Shown piece after piece: positions 62,574 to 64,000 of a DNA stretch of 64,000 nt. The first letter of the stretch is position 1. The number at the start of each line of letters is the position of its first letter. The stretch is from Allomuricauda sp. NBRC 101325 (lineage in GTDB: Bacteria; Bacteroidota; Bacteroidia; Flavobacteriales; Flavobacteriaceae), in assembly GCF_030268205.1 (NCBI RefSeq), contig NZ_BSQF01000006.1, forward strand, positions 1 to 64,000, given 5' to 3'. The notes under the pieces were generated by a model that ran no database searches, was not told the origin of the DNA, and was given only the letters and a program-made list of their open reading frames with translations. The position numbers were made by a program, and so were the translations under genes.

Positions 62574-63049
62574 GTTTCTTGAATTTTGAGTTTATTTTTT
62601 CTTAAGTAGTCGAGTCCAAAATACCTTCCAGTAGGCAATTGATAGATCACAAGACAGGCAACGAGTTCAATCAAATTCTTATTGACCAGCCAATAACTTC
62701 CTTCCACATTCATTTGGGTCAATCCTGGGAATGGAGGATGCGCCATAAAGTATAACGCCAATAATCCAATACCCACAATGGCGCCCAAGCGTTCAAAAAT
62801 CCCTAAAATAAAGGTTATCCCAACCACCATTAGGGCAACAATATTCAATGTGTTGATCAGTCCAATATTCACATTGCCCAATAAAAAGGAGAAAAACCAA
62901 TCGAAAGGACCCTGTGCGGTAGCGAGGTACCCAAAAGAGGTCCAGTCGGGGTTGTACATCTTTACAACGCCCTCAAATAAAAAATGCCACCCAATAAGAA
63001 TACGGAGCAGGGTAACACTTATGTTTAACTTTTTTAGATTTTGTTCCAT
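62570..63049 (-). CDS. DoxX family membrane protein
   Basis: 159 residues with four membrane helices, including LLRILIGWHFLFEGVVKM and IVALMVVGITFILGIFERLG, the typical DoxX/DoxD core. Function in redox chemistry is proposed for the family but uncertain. Operon partner of the Tat-exported oxidoreductase downstream, a frequent pairing in Bacteroidota. Confidence 0.9.
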   Translation of the reverse strand: MEQNLKKLNISVTLLRILIGWHFLFEGVVKMYNPDWTSFGYLATAQGPFDWFFSFLLGNVNIGLINTLNIVALMVVGITFILGIFERLGAIVGIGLLALYFMAHPPFPGLTQMNVEGSYWLVNKNLIELVACLVIYQLPTGRYFGLDYLRKNKLKIQET

Positions 63050-63093
63050 AATTGCAGATTAATAGTTGTATTCCAATACCCGATTTGCAGCAC

Positions 63094-63105
63094 ACCCATA
63101 TGGGT
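63094..63105. promoter_or_regulatory. Palindrome upstream of the DoxX gene
   Basis: ACCCATATGGGT is a perfect 12-base palindrome 45 bases before the DoxX ATG. A repressor-binding site is possible; no consensus promoter was found in the 364-base gap 63050-63413, which holds no gene I can support. Confidence 0.35.
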
Positions 63106-63413
63106 TGAAACAAACAAAGGTCAAGAGTTCTTAAAATTCTGAATAAAAGTATCAAAAGGCACATTCGAAAACCATGACCAATGTCATGTAATCAGATTAT
63201 TCCTACCATATAAAATACGAAACATCAAAGGGTTAAACAGGTTGATTTTCCAACTTTCCCGATTATGGAATCCCCAAGGAGGGTTTTGAATTTTACCAAA
63301 TCCTCGACCACGGGCAAGACTTTTTTTGAATATGATTTTTATTTCTTCATACTTTTTTTACCTGCCTTTTTTTTATGATGTTCGTCAAACCAAACCAGAC
63401 CCTATAAGCGCCA

Positions 63414-64000
63414 GTGAGGCAAATTGCATCAGACATCGACTACCTTAAACAACGTTTCCCCAACGGTGTCATCAACGCGTACCAAAAAGGCCATACCCTT
63501 TGCAACATTCATACTAAAGTTGAAACCTTTCGCTGGCTTTTAAAGGGTACTTTCGATTATTTTACGGCCGTAGAGGCGCCAGAAAACGAGGTTTTGGTCT
63601 GCCAGATTTCTGAACCCATGAGCACGCTGGGACTCAATGGTCTCAACGAACGGAAACGCTATACCTATAAAATTGTGATTGCCTCCGAGGAAGCCATATT
63701 TTTTGAAGTCCCCATTCAAAATGTATTGGATTGCTTATTTGAGGATGCCAAAAATGATTTGCTTTCCAAAATATGCAGCTCTCTTTACCATCAGCTTAGG
63801 CATGCCCTTTTAAAACAAACGGACTTGCTGCAAGCAGCACGCTACAAACCTTTACGTAAAGACCGAGAATTTTATGTAAGTCCGGAAGCGGAAAAGTCCG
63901 AAGTGGTATCCTTGATGCGTCGTTCCCCGTTTTTGGATCATTTTGAGGAAAAACACCTTTCCCAAATTGCGGCCATTGCGGAACGAAGGGAATACGAGCC
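63414..64000 (+). CDS. Partial protein with cyclic-nucleotide-binding-like domains
   Basis: An open frame runs to the window edge without a stop, so at least 195 residues are seen. It likely starts at GTG 63414 (an in-frame stop is at 63405-63407). The segment VLVCQISEPMSTLGLNGLNE resembles the core of a cNMP-binding domain; a second such domain seems to begin at MRRSPFLDHFEEKHLSQIAA near the end. The downstream part, which decides the function, is missing. It could be a transporter or regulator. Confidence 0.65.
   Translation, partial: MRQIASDIDYLKQRFPNGVINAYQKGHTLCNIHTKVETFRWLLKGTFDYFTAVEAPENEVLVCQISEPMSTLGLNGLNERKRYTYKIVIASEEAIFFEVPIQNVLDCLFEDAKNDLLSKICSSLYHQLRHALLKQTDLLQAARYKPLRKDREFYVSPEAEKSEVVSLMRRSPFLDHFEEKHLSQIAAIAERREYE

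Noticed and set aside
1..64000. CRISPR array, prophage or insertion sequence
   Set aside because: No evenly spaced direct repeats, integrase, transposase or phage structural genes were found on either strand.

Overview
The window looks like chromosomal DNA of a marine-type member of Flavobacteriaceae (Bacteroidota). Four things support this. Promoters follow the Bacteroidota pattern TTG-N19/20-TAnnTTTG. A SusC/SusD pair sits next to a FecR anti-sigma factor and an ECF sigma factor. There is a crtI-crtB-crtZ carotenoid operon, and transketolase is split into two genes. The genus is not determined; an Allomuricauda-like genome is a guess. No phage, insertion sequence or CRISPR array was found.

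Layout. Bases 1-20 are the 5' end of a 16S rRNA gene on the minus strand, behind three near-identical tandem promoters. Then come thrS-infC-rpmI-rplT (743-4012, infC apparently starting at AUA), a YjbQ protein, a HAD phosphatase, a dienelactone hydrolase and unrecognised envelope proteins (6680-9446). A minus-strand housekeeping block follows (9491-15782: an 'asparagine synthetase B'-labelled protein, dnaB, accA, an LptF/LptG permease, tgt). Divergent from it are the two transketolase halves and an outer-membrane protein. Positions 18473-29783 hold an FKBP lipoprotein, an S4 protein, a phosphoribosyltransferase, aroK, tRNA-Lys, a GerW/DUF2953-like pair, a MacAB-like exporter, deoC-deoD, an MscS channel and a large helical protein.

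Accessory regions. At 29841-38387 an SDR dehydrogenase is divergent from a tight five-gene operon: Na+/solute symporter, secreted alpha/beta hydrolase, TonB receptor, KAS III-like protein and AMP-dependent acyl ligase. This reads like capture, cleavage, import and CoA activation of an acyl or carboxylic-acid substrate. At 39367-49160 (minus strand) an ECF sigma factor, FecR, SusC with an STN domain and SusD are followed by a lipoprotein alkaline phosphatase and a phosphodiesterase-alkaline phosphatase fusion. This looks like an organophosphate-scavenging version of a PUL-type uptake locus.

At 49543-53223 a MerR/B12-binding regulator with both CarH cobalamin signatures precedes crtI-crtB-crtZ, suggesting light- and B12-controlled zeaxanthin-type pigment synthesis. 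The right part has two tandem thioredoxin-like proteins (one without the CxxC cysteines), aconitase, a PPIase/SurA/MoxR operon, a small SRPBCC pair, a Tat-dependent Gfo/Idh/MocA oxidoreductase with a DoxX protein, and a cyclic-nucleotide-binding-like protein cut by the window edge.
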